The notes: generated from the sequence alone by a model not told the origin. A DNA stretch of 64,000 bases from Pseudomonas oryzagri (GCF_020831405.1 NZ_JAJHPU010000042.1:1-64000), one strand, 5' to 3'; positions 24,540 to 34,096 are shown, numbered from the stretch's first letter. Program-made: numbers and translations.

Positions 24540-25985
24540 TCACCCCTGATGCACGCCAGCGCGCTTGAGCAACTGCTTGCAGCGCTCGGACAGGTGCAGC
24601 ACGCGCAGGTGCTTGCCGGCCTTGGCGTAGCGCTCGCGCAGGGTCTTCAGCGCGGCGATGGCCGAGTAGTCGACGAAGCTCAGGTGGCGGCAGTCGAGCA
24701 CCACCTCGGCCGGGTCGTTGGCGGCGTCGAACTGGTTGAGGAAGGCTGTGGTGGAGGCGAAGAACAGCGTGCCGTGCAGGCGGTAGAGCTTGCTGCCGTC
24801 GGCTTCCAGATGGCTATCGGCGTACAGCTCGCGGGCCTGCTGCCAGGCGAAGTTGAGCGCGGCGATGACGATGCCGCACAGCACGGCGGTGGCCAGGTCG
24901 GTGAACACGGTGACGATGGTCACCGCGAGGATCACCAGGGCATCGTTCAGCGGCACCTTGTCGAGCACGCGCAGCGAAGCCCAGGCGAAGGTCTGCTGCG
25001 CCACCACGAACATCACGCCGACCAGCGCGGCGAGCGGGATGCGCTCGATCAGCGGCGAGAGGAACAGCACGAACAGCAGCACCATCACCCCGGCGACCAC
25101 GCCGGAAAGCCGGCCGCGCCCGCCGGAGCCGAGGTTGATCATGGTCTGGCCGATCATTGCGCAGCCGCCCATGCCGCCGAACAGCCCGGACACCACGTTG
25201 GCCGCGCCCAGCGCCGTGCACTCGCGGTCGGGGTAGCCGCGGCTCTCGGTGATCTCGTCGGTGAGGTTGAGGGTCAGCAGGGTCTCCAGCAGGCCGACCA
25301 GCGCCATCAGCACCGCGTAAGGCGCGACGATGGCCAGCGTCTCCAGGTTCCAGGGGATGTCCGGCAGGGCGAACACGGGCAAACCGCCGGCGATGTTCGC
25401 CATATCGCCCAGGGTGCGGGTCGGCAGGTCGAGCAGCCAGACCGCCAGGCCGACACTCAGGATCGCCACCAGCGCCGGCGGCACCGCGCGGGTCAGGCGC
25501 GGCAGCAGGTAGACGATGGCCATGGTGATCGCCACCAGTCCCAGCATCAGGTACAGCGGCGCGCCGGTCAGCCAGCCCTCGCCGGCCTTGAAGTGCTCCT
25601 GCTGGGACAGCGCGATGACGATCGCCAGGCCGTTGACGAAGCCGAGCATCACCGGATGCGGCACCATGCGCACCAGCTTGCCCAGGCGCAGCAGGCCGAA
25701 GGCGATCATCAGCAGCCCGCCCAGCAGCACGGTGGCGAGCAGGTACTGCGCACCGTGCTGCACCACCAGCGCGACTATCACCACGGCCATCGAGCCGGCG
25801 GCGCCGGACACCATGCCCGGCCGGCCGCCGAACAGGGCGGTCAGGGTGCAGATGATGAAGGCGCCGTACAGGCCCATCAGCGGGTTGAGGTGGGCCACCA
25901 GGGCGAAGGCGATGCACTCGGGCACCAGGGCGAAAGAGGTGGTGAGTCCGGCCAGGACATCGGCGCGCAGACGGGCTGGTTTCAT
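24540..25985 (-). CDS. SulP family anion transporter with STAS domain
   Basis: 481-residue SulP protein. It starts with the family stretch ADVLAGLTTSFALVPECIAFALVAHLNPLMGLYGAF and continues through about ten to twelve membrane segments, including GGMGGCAMIGQTMINLGSGGRGRLSG. A C-terminal STAS domain follows (VVLDCRHLSFVDYSAIAALKTL, near residues 405-425). Substrates in this family are sulfate, bicarbonate or dicarboxylates, and sequence alone does not decide. It sits between a decayed and an intact copy of the LuxR 3' end. Confidence 0.85.
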   Translation of the reverse strand: MKPARLRADVLAGLTTSFALVPECIAFALVAHLNPLMGLYGAFIICTLTALFGGRPGMVSGAAGSMAVVIVALVVQHGAQYLLATVLLGGLLMIAFGLLRLGKLVRMVPHPVMLGFVNGLAIVIALSQQEHFKAGEGWLTGAPLYLMLGLVAITMAIVYLLPRLTRAVPPALVAILSVGLAVWLLDLPTRTLGDMANIAGGLPVFALPDIPWNLETLAIVAPYAVLMALVGLLETLLTLNLTDEITESRGYPDRECTALGAANVVSGLFGGMGGCAMIGQTMINLGSGGRGRLSGVVAGVMVLLFVLFLSPLIERIPLAALVGVMFVVAQQTFAWASLRVLDKVPLNDALVILAVTIVTVFTDLATAVLCGIVIAALNFAWQQARELYADSHLEADGSKLYRLHGTLFFASTTAFLNQFDAANDPAEVVLDCRHLSFVDYSAIAALKTLRERYAKAGKHLRVLHLSERCKQLLKRAGVHQG

Positions 25986-26120
25986 GGTGTTCCTGCGATC
26001 CGGGCCGGCGAAACCAGCCCCGGGGAGTGGGAAAAAGGCTGCGGATGTTACGGAATCGACCCTTCTCCGGCCAGCCTCGGCGTTCCCCTCCCGCTCAACC
26101 GGGCAGCGTGGCGGCGCCCC

Positions 26121-27287
26121 TCAATCCAGCGCCACCACGCTGCACAGCAGCAGCTGCACCAGCGCGGTCTGGCGCTTCACGCCAGTCTTGGCGAACACGG
26201 CGCGCAGGTGGGTGCGCGCCGTGTTGCGGCTGATGCCCAGGCGGCTGGCGCTTTCCTCCAGGGTCAGGCCTTCGCCGAGCAGCACGGCCAGCGAGGCCTC
26301 GGCCGGGGTGAGCTGGTAGAGCTGGCGCAGCAGCGGTTCGGAGGGCAGCGCCGGGTGGGCGCTGTCGCGCAGGATCAGCTCGACGGCGGCCGCGCGGCCG
26401 GCTTCGGCGCTGACGGTCAGCGGGATGCTGCGCACCAGCACGCTGAGGCTGCCGCGCTGGCCGCCGCGGTCCAGGGCGATGGCTTCCACCAGGCCCATGC
26501 CGCGCCGTCCGGCGGTCGCCTGGCGGATCAGCCGCCACAGGCGGCGGTCGTCGCGCGGCGAGATGGCTTCGAGCAGGCCGTTGTGCAATTGCAGGCTGTC
26601 GCCGGCGGCGAGGATGTCCTCGGCGACCTTGTTGAGCCGGCAGATGGCGCCGTCCTCGTCGAGCAGGATCGAGCCGATGCCCATGCGCTCCAGGGTGCCC
26701 ACGTACAGCCGACAGGCGCTCTCCACCCGGTCGAGGTGGGCGTACAGGCGCAGCGCGCGCTTGAGGTGCGGCAGCAGCAGGCCGCATAGCGCCCGCTCCG
26801 TCTCGCTGAACGGCCTGCCTTGCGGCGGGCGGCTCACGCGCAGGCGGAACTCGCGCTCGCGACCGTCGTCGCTGCGGATGTCGGCGCCCATCATGTAGCG
26901 CACCTGCAGCGGTTCGAGGAAGTCGCGGTAGATCACGCTATCGAGCCACTCGCGCTCGTCGATCAGCTCCTCGAGCATCACCACGGTGTCGCGCGGCAGA
27001 TTGACGAACGGATCGACCGTATACAGCGAGCTGCTGTAGATGGCGTGGATGTGCGGCCGCGCCTCGCCGACGAACACCACCAGGCCGCGATCCTCGGCGC
27101 TGGGCAGGCGGATGGTCAGCGACACGTAGTTGGCACCGAACTGCCGGCGCAGGGCATCGAGCAGGCCATTCCACGGCTTGTCCTCGAGCAGGCCGTCGTA
27201 GACCAGGCCGATCAGCCCCTGCAGCTCGGCATAGCTGGTGGCCGCGGCGAGGCAAGGGGCGCACGCGCCCCCTGCCCCTTCCATCAC
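26121..27287 (-). CDS. LuxR-type regulator (TeiR-like), candidate regulon activator
   Basis: 388-residue protein with a C-terminal LuxR/GerE helix-turn-helix (LTPAEASLAVLLGEGLTLEESASRLGISRNTARTHLRAVFAKTG) at about residues 318-375 and a long N-terminal region that includes a PAS-like part (GIGSILLDEDGAICRLNKVAEDIL). Size and layout match TeiR (about 391 residues), the LuxR-type activator of steroid degradation in Comamonas testosteroni. Its start codon overlaps the DUF1329 stop codon by 4 bp (ATGA), so it is translated with an envelope gene of the regulon. It is the best candidate to bind the shared motif found at five promoters. Confidence 0.8.
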   Translation of the reverse strand: MMEGAGGACAPCLAAATSYAELQGLIGLVYDGLLEDKPWNGLLDALRRQFGANYVSLTIRLPSAEDRGLVVFVGEARPHIHAIYSSSLYTVDPFVNLPRDTVVMLEELIDEREWLDSVIYRDFLEPLQVRYMMGADIRSDDGREREFRLRVSRPPQGRPFSETERALCGLLLPHLKRALRLYAHLDRVESACRLYVGTLERMGIGSILLDEDGAICRLNKVAEDILAAGDSLQLHNGLLEAISPRDDRRLWRLIRQATAGRRGMGLVEAIALDRGGQRGSLSVLVRSIPLTVSAEAGRAAAVELILRDSAHPALPSEPLLRQLYQLTPAEASLAVLLGEGLTLEESASRLGISRNTARTHLRAVFAKTGVKRQTALVQLLLCSVVALD

Positions 27288-28657
27288 AGCCCTCCCCGGC
27301 GGGCCGCCTCCGGTCCGAACATCGCCGGGCGGAAGTTCGAGGCGTTCAGCTTGTAGCCCTTGGGCTGCTCGTTGATCAGGTTCAGCGCCAGATAGGTGTT
27401 CTCCAGCAGGTCGTGGTAGAGGCCGACGCCGGCCTGCCAGGCGTTCATCTCGTAGGCGTAGTAGTAGTTGACCATCGAGGTGCGCCAGATGCTGCCGCGG
27501 GTGTCGTAGTTGTCGGCGAGCACGGCGTGCCAGGTGTCCTCGTCGATGTACAGCACGCGCTTGCCGTACAGGTGGCGGTAGTTCTCCTTGAGCTTGCCTT
27601 CCACCACCCAGACGCGGTGCAGCTCGTAGCGCATGAACTGCGGATTGGCGTGGCCGGGCTTGATCAGCTCGTCATAACCGACCTTCTCCGAGTGCAGGCG
27701 GTAGGCGTTGTAGGGGATGTACATTTCCTTCTTGCCGACGATGGTCCACTCGAAGCGGTCCGGGCCGCCGTTGAACAGGCGGATCTCGTCGACCGTCACC
27801 GAACCGCCGGTGCCCGGGAAGGACATGTCATAGCCGTAGCCTGGGCTCTGCCGCACGCGGCGGGTGCCCGGATCGTAGCGCCAGCTCTGCCGCGGGTCCT
27901 TGGCGTAGTTGAAGAAGTCCAGACCGGTGTTCAGCTCGCCCTTGTCGCGCAGCGGCAGCAGCGTTTCGTTGAGGTAGTAGCTCGCCACGCCCTCGGTCTT
28001 GCCGCGGTGGGTCAGGTCGTTGGCCGGCGCCAGGTAGTTGGACTTGACCCGTCCCCAGTTGATCTTGCCGTCGCGCTGCACGAAGGCGTTGTCGTAGGTG
28101 GCCTCCTCGGTGTGCGCGCGCGCCGGCAGGATGGTGTTCCACAGCAGCTCCAGCCCCGACTTGGGGAACGGGAACGGCGGTGCGCCGGTGATCGCCTCCA
28201 CGCCCATGCCGTCGTTGACCAGGGTGGCGCTGGCGGCGTTGTCGCGGATCGATGCGCACACCTCATCGCTGTAGCGGAAGTCGCGGCGGCTCGGGTAGAC
28301 CGGCATCTGGAAGGTGTCCGGGTAGAGGCGGAACAGCTCCTTCTGCCCGGCGCTCAGGCGGTCGGCGTACTGCGCCAGATTCTGCGCGGTGATGGTGAAC
28401 AGCGGCTTGTCGTCCGGATAGGCGTCCACCGGATGGCTGCCGGTGCCGGCGAAGTTCACCCCCGGCGGCACGCCCAGCCACTTGCCGGAATATTCGGGAA
28501 TGCTGCCGTCGGCGTTGCCGGCGCGCTCGGCGCCCATGCAGGTGTAGGTGCTGCCCAGCTTGGCCAGCTCATCGGCCGTGGCCTTGGCCAGCGCCTGGCC
28601 GGCGGCCAGCAGCAGCGCGCCGCAGGCGAGCGCACTGGCGAGTTTCGTGTGCTTCAT
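27284..28657 (-). CDS. DUF1329 envelope protein, copy 2
   Basis: 457-residue DUF1329 protein with a signal peptide (MKHTKLASALACGALLLAAG then QALA) and the same landmarks as copy 1: GAERAGNADGSIPEYSG, DPGTRRVRQSPGYGYD, YIDEDTWHAVLADNYDTRG. It lies 20 bp downstream of the DUF1302 gene, the usual family pairing, and overlaps the LuxR gene by 4 bp. The start at 28657 is set by the signal peptide. It is likely a periplasmic or outer-membrane-facing partner of the DUF1302 barrel in handling a hydrophobic substrate. Confidence 0.85.
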   Translation of the reverse strand: MKHTKLASALACGALLLAAGQALAKATADELAKLGSTYTCMGAERAGNADGSIPEYSGKWLGVPPGVNFAGTGSHPVDAYPDDKPLFTITAQNLAQYADRLSAGQKELFRLYPDTFQMPVYPSRRDFRYSDEVCASIRDNAASATLVNDGMGVEAITGAPPFPFPKSGLELLWNTILPARAHTEEATYDNAFVQRDGKINWGRVKSNYLAPANDLTHRGKTEGVASYYLNETLLPLRDKGELNTGLDFFNYAKDPRQSWRYDPGTRRVRQSPGYGYDMSFPGTGGSVTVDEIRLFNGGPDRFEWTIVGKKEMYIPYNAYRLHSEKVGYDELIKPGHANPQFMRYELHRVWVVEGKLKENYRHLYGKRVLYIDEDTWHAVLADNYDTRGSIWRTSMVNYYYAYEMNAWQAGVGLYHDLLENTYLALNLINEQPKGYKLNASNFRPAMFGPEAARRGGL

Positions 28658-28677
28658 GGTTCCGTCCCCATTTTTTC

Positions 28678-30327
28678 TTAGTAGGTGTACTTGGCGTTCA
28701 GCGACACGTAGTCGCGATCGGCGAGGGTGCGGCCGTTGGCGATGTCCGCCGAGCCGAGATAGCCGACGTAGGTCAGGCCGACCTGGAAGTTGCCCAGGTA
28801 CTTGAAGTCGCCGCCCACGGTGATGCGTCGCTCGTCGCGGCCCAGGCCCGAGTAGGCGCTGCCGGACACGTTCTGGTTCCAGAACACCTTGGTGGTCAGG
28901 TCCCACCCGCTGAACAGGCTCGGGTAGTCGAACATCGCGCCGACGCCGACCAGCGTGCTGCCGCGGGTCTGGCCGTCGTACTCGTAGTCGTCGAAGGTGC
29001 CGTTCTGCCCCGGCAGGCCCCCGGTCACCACCAGGTCCTCGACGCTGTCGATGCGCTGGTGCACCACCTCGCCCATCAGCGTGGTCTGGTGGGCCAGCGC
29101 GCTCGGGCCGATGATGTAGACGGCGTTGAGGTTGCCCTGGATCAGGTTGCCGCGGGTCGGCGCGCCGTTGGACAGGTACACGGCGGCATCCTCGCGGTAG
29201 CTGAGGTCGCTGCCGATCTGCACCGCATCGCCCAGCTTGGTGCTCAGGCTCACGCCGGTGAGGGCGATGTCGTCGAAGTAGCCGAGCTGATAGGCCGGCG
29301 CGTTGCCCGCCCCGGTGCCGCGGCCGACGTCTTTGAGCGAGGAGTACTGGGTGTCGCCGGTGAAGTCGAAGAACAGCGCCGCCACCCGGTCGTGATAGCG
29401 ATAGTGATAGAGGCCAACCTCGGTGTCCTGACCCAGCCGGTAGCGCAGGCCCAAGCCCCACTGGCCGTCGTCGCCCGGCTCCACCTCGCCGGCGAAGTTG
29501 GCCACGCGGAAGGTCTGGTCCGGCAGGTTGCCGATCACCCCTGGCGCCAGGCGGTAGAACTGCGCGCCGGGGCCGAAGTAGTCGCTACCGAAGTAGTCGC
29601 CCACCGGGTTGAGCAGGGTTTCCTCCCACTCGTACTGCCAGAAGCCGATCAGGGTCAGGTCGTCGGTCAGCGAGAAGGACGCCGACACCTGGCCGACCGG
29701 CAGGTAGGCGTCCTTGGCCTCGGTGCCCGGCACGTTGAACTTGGTGGCGTCCACCGGCGCCTGGCCCTGGCTGATGTTCGGCCAGAACAGGCTCTCGCCC
29801 CAGGCCACCAGGTGGCGGCCGGCCTTGGCCGACAGGTAGTGGCCGTCCAGGTCCCAGTTGCCGAACACGAAGGCGTCCAGCAGGCGGAACTCGCCGCCGC
29901 TGCGCTCGCGGGTCTTCTCGATGAAGTGGTCGTGCGCGCCGATCTTGTTGACGGTTTCCGGCGAGTCGTTGTCGTTGCTGTCGCGATAGGCCGCATCGTA
30001 GAAGTGGCTGGCACGCAGCATGGCGCCGAGGTTGTCGTGGCGCAGCAACATCTCGCCGAACAGGCTGACGCGGTTGGTGATCAGCGCGCCGCGGTCGAAG
30101 TTGCGTGTGCCGTCGTCGTAGTTGAGATCGGCGAGGTACTCGTCGTCGGCCTTCTCGGCGCGCATCGAGGCGGTGTAGTTGACCGTCAGCGACGACTCGA
30201 GGGTGGTCGACTCGCCCAGCTCGACGGTCGGCAACGCCTGCACCGTTCCGCTGGCCAACGCCACGGCCAGAGCCAGCAACTCGCGCTGGCCGGCGCGCCG
30301 GCAATCCTTTCTTGCTGCCTTGGGCAT
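28678..30327 (-). CDS. DUF1302 outer-membrane protein
   Basis: 549-residue DUF1302 protein, predicted outer-membrane beta-barrel. Family features seen are NYTASMRAEKADDEYL near the N-terminus, RVSLFGEMLLRHDNLGAML, KAGRHLVAWGESLFWPNISQGQAPVDATKF and alternating beta-strand texture up to an aromatic end (SLNAKYTY). An export signal with a long basic n-region (MPKAARKDCRRAGQRELL then a hydrophobic run to VQA) begins at the chosen start, which has a perfect AGGAGG site. It is first in the operon with DUF1329 copy 2 and the LuxR regulator; a candidate operator lies 139 bp upstream. Steroid uptake is the inferred role. Confidence 0.85.
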   Translation of the reverse strand: MPKAARKDCRRAGQRELLALAVALASGTVQALPTVELGESTTLESSLTVNYTASMRAEKADDEYLADLNYDDGTRNFDRGALITNRVSLFGEMLLRHDNLGAMLRASHFYDAAYRDSNDNDSPETVNKIGAHDHFIEKTRERSGGEFRLLDAFVFGNWDLDGHYLSAKAGRHLVAWGESLFWPNISQGQAPVDATKFNVPGTEAKDAYLPVGQVSASFSLTDDLTLIGFWQYEWEETLLNPVGDYFGSDYFGPGAQFYRLAPGVIGNLPDQTFRVANFAGEVEPGDDGQWGLGLRYRLGQDTEVGLYHYRYHDRVAALFFDFTGDTQYSSLKDVGRGTGAGNAPAYQLGYFDDIALTGVSLSTKLGDAVQIGSDLSYREDAAVYLSNGAPTRGNLIQGNLNAVYIIGPSALAHQTTLMGEVVHQRIDSVEDLVVTGGLPGQNGTFDDYEYDGQTRGSTLVGVGAMFDYPSLFSGWDLTTKVFWNQNVSGSAYSGLGRDERRITVGGDFKYLGNFQVGLTYVGYLGSADIANGRTLADRDYVSLNAKYTY

Positions 30328-30466
30328 TCTGCCTCCTGATTTTTGTTGTTCTGGCATTGCAGGCCCGCGCTCAGGCATACGCCACGCGGGCAGGTCCTCA
30401 GCCCGCGGCGCGCGTAAAGCCGGCGCGCCGTGGACGAGTCCAGTGTGGGAAGGGTCGGGGGGATGA

Positions 30467-30488
30467 CACATCATCCATTTGAGGGAGA
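30467..30488 (-). promoter_or_regulatory. Candidate regulon operator, site 3
   Basis: Read toward the DUF1302 gene the site is TCTCCCTC-AAAT-GGATGATGTG. The right half matches site 2 including the AAAT spacer; the left half is the weakest of the five. The rest of the 325-bp gap (30328-30652) shows no gene. Confidence 0.45.
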
Positions 30489-30652
30489 TCCGGGCGTGAT
30501 GGGCTGGCAGCACGTCCGGGGGTGTTGCGCGTGCGGTAGCGACCAAAACGCGCCCGCGCAGGCGGGAGCCCGGGTGCCACGCCTTGCCGGATTCCCGCCG
30601 AAGCGGGATTGCCGGCCCGTTGCCAGCCGCCCGCGGTCTTGGCGACCGGGCC

Positions 30653-31555
30653 TTACCGCTCCGGTGCGTTGAATCCCACGCCGAAGTCATGCCCCCACAC
30701 GCTCACCTCGCTCGCCTCATAGACGCTGTGCCGCGACCAGTCGAGGACCAGGCCGCCGAAGCCGTACTCGATGGCGAAGCCCGAAGGCGTGTCCATATAG
30801 AAGGAAGTCATGCGGTCGTTGACGTGCTGGCCGAGGGTGGCCATCAGCTTCACGCCCGCGCGCTGCATGCGGTCGTGGGCGCGGCCGACCTCCACCAGGT
30901 TCTCCACCTCCACCATCAGGTGCACGCAGCCGCTGGGCACCGGCCCGCCGAACAGCGCCAGGCTGTGGTGACGGCCATTGCCGCAGTGCAGGAAGTAGAT
31001 GGGGATGGCCGGGGCGTCCGGCGCCGGTTGGAAGCGGTGGATGTCGGACAGCCCGAAGCCCATTACATCGCGCAGGAACGCCCAGGTTTCCGCGAAGTTC
31101 GGTGCCGGCAGCACCGTGTGCCCCATCCCCAGCTCGCCGGTGACGAAACCCGGCACACCGGCCGGCGAGACGAAGCGGCGAAAGTCCGAGCGCACGCCCC
31201 ACACCAGCTCGTGCAGGTTGCCGGACGGGTCGCGCAGGCTGGCCAGGCCGTTGACCCGGCGCACCGCGCATAGCTCGGCGCAGCCGCGCTCGAACGGCAC
31301 GCCGGCGCGCTCCAGTTCCGCGCAGGCCTGCTCGAAGGCTTCCTCGCCCGCCAGCTCCCAGCCGCTCGCCACGTAGCGGTCGGCCGGTCCGCTGGAGACG
31401 AACAGCCGGAACGGCCGCTCGTCCATCTTGATATAGAGGTCGCCCAGCGGCCCCTCCTCCACCATCATGCCCAGCACCTGCTCGGCCTGCCGGCGCCAGG
31501 CGGCCAGGTCGCGGCTGCTCGCCACCACGTAGGCCAGTCCACGAATGTCCATCAT
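30653..31555 (-). CDS. Type I extradiol dioxygenase (HsaC/TesB-like)
   Basis: 300-residue two-domain vicinal-oxygen-chelate protein. The iron ligands can be placed at His in ELGMGHTVLPA, His in GCVHLMVEVENL and Glu in GFAIEYGFGG, and the second-sphere histidines in NGRHHSLALF are present. This is the pattern of BphC/HsaC, which cleave a catechol ring next to one hydroxyl. In this locus the expected substrate is the catecholic 9,10-secosteroid made by HsaA (3,4-DHSA). It follows kshA by about 150 bp that hold an inverted repeat pair. Substrate specificity is from context. Confidence 0.85.
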   Translation of the reverse strand: MMDIRGLAYVVASSRDLAAWRRQAEQVLGMMVEEGPLGDLYIKMDERPFRLFVSSGPADRYVASGWELAGEEAFEQACAELERAGVPFERGCAELCAVRRVNGLASLRDPSGNLHELVWGVRSDFRRFVSPAGVPGFVTGELGMGHTVLPAPNFAETWAFLRDVMGFGLSDIHRFQPAPDAPAIPIYFLHCGNGRHHSLALFGGPVPSGCVHLMVEVENLVEVGRAHDRMQRAGVKLMATLGQHVNDRMTSFYMDTPSGFAIEYGFGGLVLDWSRHSVYEASEVSVWGHDFGVGFNAPER

Positions 31556-31584
31556 CGGATTCTCCTAATCGCGGCGCGGGACTC

Positions 31585-31684
31585 CCTGTAGGGGCGAATT
31601 CATTCGCCAAGCAGGCCAGCGGCCTGCCCTTGGCAACATCGGGGGCCGCGCTGCGGCCCATGGCGAATAAATTCGCCCCTACAG
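31585..31684. repeat. Inverted pair of REP-like repeats
   Basis: The core copy at 31585-31608 and a reverse copy (GGCGAATAAATTCGCCCC plus TACAG, 31662-31684) flank a 53-bp spacer between the extradiol dioxygenase and kshA genes. They could form a long hairpin in the transcript and separate expression of the two genes. Confidence 0.8.
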
Positions 31685-31709
31685 AAGAACCCTGCGCTGC
31701 CTTGGCTGA

Positions 31710-32786
31710 TCAGCCGCGCAGGTGGCGCAGTTCCGGCTTCACGCCGATGTAGTCCATGTCGATCTCGTGCTCGTAGCGACGGGTCGACTCCTCGGACGCC
31801 TCGTTGATCGGCTGGAAGAACTGGTCGTACCACTTGCGCGCGTGGTAGATCGGCCCGTCGCTCTCGCACAGCATCGGGTTGCCGATGCGCACCTTGTTGT
31901 CCCAGATAGCCACGTCGGTACCCAGGGCGACGCACTGCAGCTCGGTCCACTCGGCGATCAGCTGCTGGTTCTCCGCCTTGCTCAGGCCCGGGATGTTCCT
32001 GGTGGCCACGCCGAAGTGCAGGGTGAAGCTGTTGTGGTCGATGGCGGTGTTACCGACGATGTAGATGGTCTCCATGTAGTGGCCCTTGTACGGCCCCTTC
32101 AGCGACACCAGCAGCACGCCCGGCCCGTAGTAGGTGGCGTAGGTCACCACCGGCTCGCCCTCGCTCATGATCCGCGAGCCGGAGATCTGCACCTGGGTGG
32201 CCTTGTGGCCCTCGAACAGGTTGGCGAAGAACAGCGACGGCGACTGGTGCGTCTCGTCGAAGTGCCCCATGTCGACGATGTTGTCCACCAGCTCGCGGCT
32301 GTTGGCGTTGATCACCCACTCCGCCCAGTGCATCTGGCTGTACTCCGGCGAGTACAGCTCTTCCAGGCGCGGGATCTCCTGGCCGTCGAGCGGCGGGTTG
32401 CCGTCCGGGTCGTGCCAGATGAACAGTGCCTCGTTCAGCTCGGCGGTGGCCCAGCGCCCCACCCGCGCCTTCGGCGGCACGCGCTTGCAATAGGGAATGC
32501 TCACCGCCTTGCCTTCGCGATCGAACTGCCAGCCGTGGAACGGGCAGACCACGTTGTCGCCCTCCAGGCGGCCGTGGCTGAGGTCGCCGCCCATGTGCGG
32601 GCACCAGGCGTCGAGCACCTGCAGCGCGCCGTCGGAGGTCTGGAACACCACCAGGCGGTAGCCGAAGGCGTTCACCGTGTGCGGCTTGCCGTCCTTGTAC
32701 TTGAGGGCCGAGCCCAGGCAGTGCCAGCCGCGGGCGTAACGCTCGGGGATCGGGTCGGCGATGATCTTTGCGCGATTCATGGACAT
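31710..32786 (-). CDS. kshA: KshA-type Rieske oxygenase (3-ketosteroid 9alpha-hydroxylase)
   Basis: 358-residue Rieske non-haem iron oxygenase. The [2Fe-2S] ligands are in CPHMGGDLSHG and CPFHGWQFD (C-x-H and C-x2-H), and the mononuclear iron motif NIVDMGHFDETH gives the D-x2-H-x4-H pattern typical of KshA. KshA 9alpha-hydroxylates 3-ketosteroids, which together with Delta1-dehydrogenation breaks ring B. It needs a reductase, and a KshB-type gene is at 52114-53142. The start at 32786 has a GGAG site, and the gene lies 17 bp after the HsaA-type gene. The assignment is strong for family and good for role. Confidence 0.85.
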   Translation of the reverse strand: MSMNRAKIIADPIPERYARGWHCLGSALKYKDGKPHTVNAFGYRLVVFQTSDGALQVLDAWCPHMGGDLSHGRLEGDNVVCPFHGWQFDREGKAVSIPYCKRVPPKARVGRWATAELNEALFIWHDPDGNPPLDGQEIPRLEELYSPEYSQMHWAEWVINANSRELVDNIVDMGHFDETHQSPSLFFANLFEGHKATQVQISGSRIMSEGEPVVTYATYYGPGVLLVSLKGPYKGHYMETIYIVGNTAIDHNSFTLHFGVATRNIPGLSKAENQQLIAEWTELQCVALGTDVAIWDNKVRIGNPMLCESDGPIYHARKWYDQFFQPINEASEESTRRYEHEIDMDYIGVKPELRHLRG

Positions 32787-32803
32787 GGTCGGGTCTCCAG
32801 GGC

Positions 32804-34003
32804 TCAGAGGAAGCTGTCGGTGGTGGTCTGGTCGGTCAGGGCGATGAAGCCGAAGGCGCGGCCGAACAGGTCGACGTTGTTGGCGATGTGCGCGCGGCCG
32901 GTGAACACGTCGAGGAAGATTCGCGTCAGCGGATTGCTGCGGTAGGTGCCGGTGGCGCCGCAGCAGCGCAGCAGCTCGTTGATGTGGTGGGCGCACTCGT
33001 TGGCCACCTGGGCGAGCTGGTAGCGCTGGCGCAGCCGCTCGTTGACCGGCGCCGCCTCGCCGCGCTCGGCCCAGGCCATCTGCACGTCGTAGTGGCGCTT
33101 GCGGTTCTCCACCATCTGCTCGTGGGCCACCACCGCGCGGGCGTAGGCCAGCTGCGCGTTGGGATCGTCCACCGTGCGCATGCCGACGTTCTTGCTGATG
33201 CCCTGCCTGGCGTAGTCCTTGAAGTGCTGGATGGCCGCCGCCAGGCCGCCGATGCAGGCGTTGGATACCGCTGGGATGAACATCTGCGCGAACGGCACCC
33301 GGTACAGCGGCGCACTGTTCAGCTCGCGGCCGGGGTTGGCCGCGTCGTCGTGCTGCTGGGTGGCGTGGGCGCGGTGGAACGGCACGAAGGCGTCCTCGAC
33401 CACGATGTCGTGGCTGCCGGTGCCGCGCAGGCCGATCACGTCCCAGTTGCGCTCGATACGAAAATCGCTCTGCGGCACCAGGAAGGTCCGGTAGCTGTTG
33501 CCCTTGCCCACGCCCGGCGTCAGGTTGCCGCCGAGGAACACCCACTCGCAGTGCTCGCAGCCGGTGGAGAAGCCCCAGCGCCCGCTGATGCGATAGCCGC
33601 CCTCCACTTCCGTGACCTTGGCCACCGGCATGTAGGTCGAGGCGATCAGCGTCGAGGCATCCTCGCCCCATACCTCCTGCTGCGCCTGCTCGGGGAACAG
33701 CGCCAGCTGCCACGGATGCACCGCCACCACCCCGTACATCCAGGCCGTGGACATGCAGCCCTCGGCCAGCGTCTGCTGGATCTCGGCGAACACCTTGGGC
33801 CCGTACTCGAAGCCGCCGTGGCGCTTGGGCTGCATGACGCGGAACAACTGCGCCTCCTGCAGCGCGGCGATCACGTCATCGGCCACCTTTAGCTCGGCCT
33901 CGGCCTGCGCGGCACGCTCGGCCAGCAGCGGCACCAGCGCCCGGGCGCGGGCAACCAGCTCCTCGGGGGAAATTCTTGTTGTTTGCTCCATCGACTCACC
34001 CAT
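32804..34003 (-). CDS. HsaA-type flavin monooxygenase, copy 1
   Basis: 399-residue protein of the acyl-CoA dehydrogenase fold, group D flavin monooxygenases. Landmarks: AEGCMSTAWMYGVVAVHPWQLALFP, GGYRISGRWGFSTGCEHCEWVFLGG and LRGTGSHDIVVEDAFVPFHRAH, all close to HsaA, which hydroxylates the phenol ring of 3-HSA with reduced flavin from HsaB. No HsaB gene is in the window. It is first in an operon with kshA. A paralogue is at 57377-58564. The two may act on different secosteroids, or one may be a different hydroxylase. An in-frame ATG at 33991 is an alternative start. Confidence 0.8.
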   Translation of the reverse strand: MGESMEQTTRISPEELVARARALVPLLAERAAQAEAELKVADDVIAALQEAQLFRVMQPKRHGGFEYGPKVFAEIQQTLAEGCMSTAWMYGVVAVHPWQLALFPEQAQQEVWGEDASTLIASTYMPVAKVTEVEGGYRISGRWGFSTGCEHCEWVFLGGNLTPGVGKGNSYRTFLVPQSDFRIERNWDVIGLRGTGSHDIVVEDAFVPFHRAHATQQHDDAANPGRELNSAPLYRVPFAQMFIPAVSNACIGGLAAAIQHFKDYARQGISKNVGMRTVDDPNAQLAYARAVVAHEQMVENRKRHYDVQMAWAERGEAAPVNERLRQRYQLAQVANECAHHINELLRCCGATGTYRSNPLTRIFLDVFTGRAHIANNVDLFGRAFGFIALTDQTTTDSFL

Positions 34004-34096
34004 GGTCGTGCGGGAAGAAGTCGCGAACCGCCCAGCATTCAGCGGCGGCTCGCCTTGTGTGACACGGGCTGGATTCTTTGTCGGGGGCCGGGGGGC

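Noticed and set aside
31545-31565. Additional copy of the regulon motif (CATCATCGGATTC) before the extradiol dioxygenase
   Set aside because: The CATCAT part is the two ATG codons of the gene itself, and the TCC half is missing at the right spacing.
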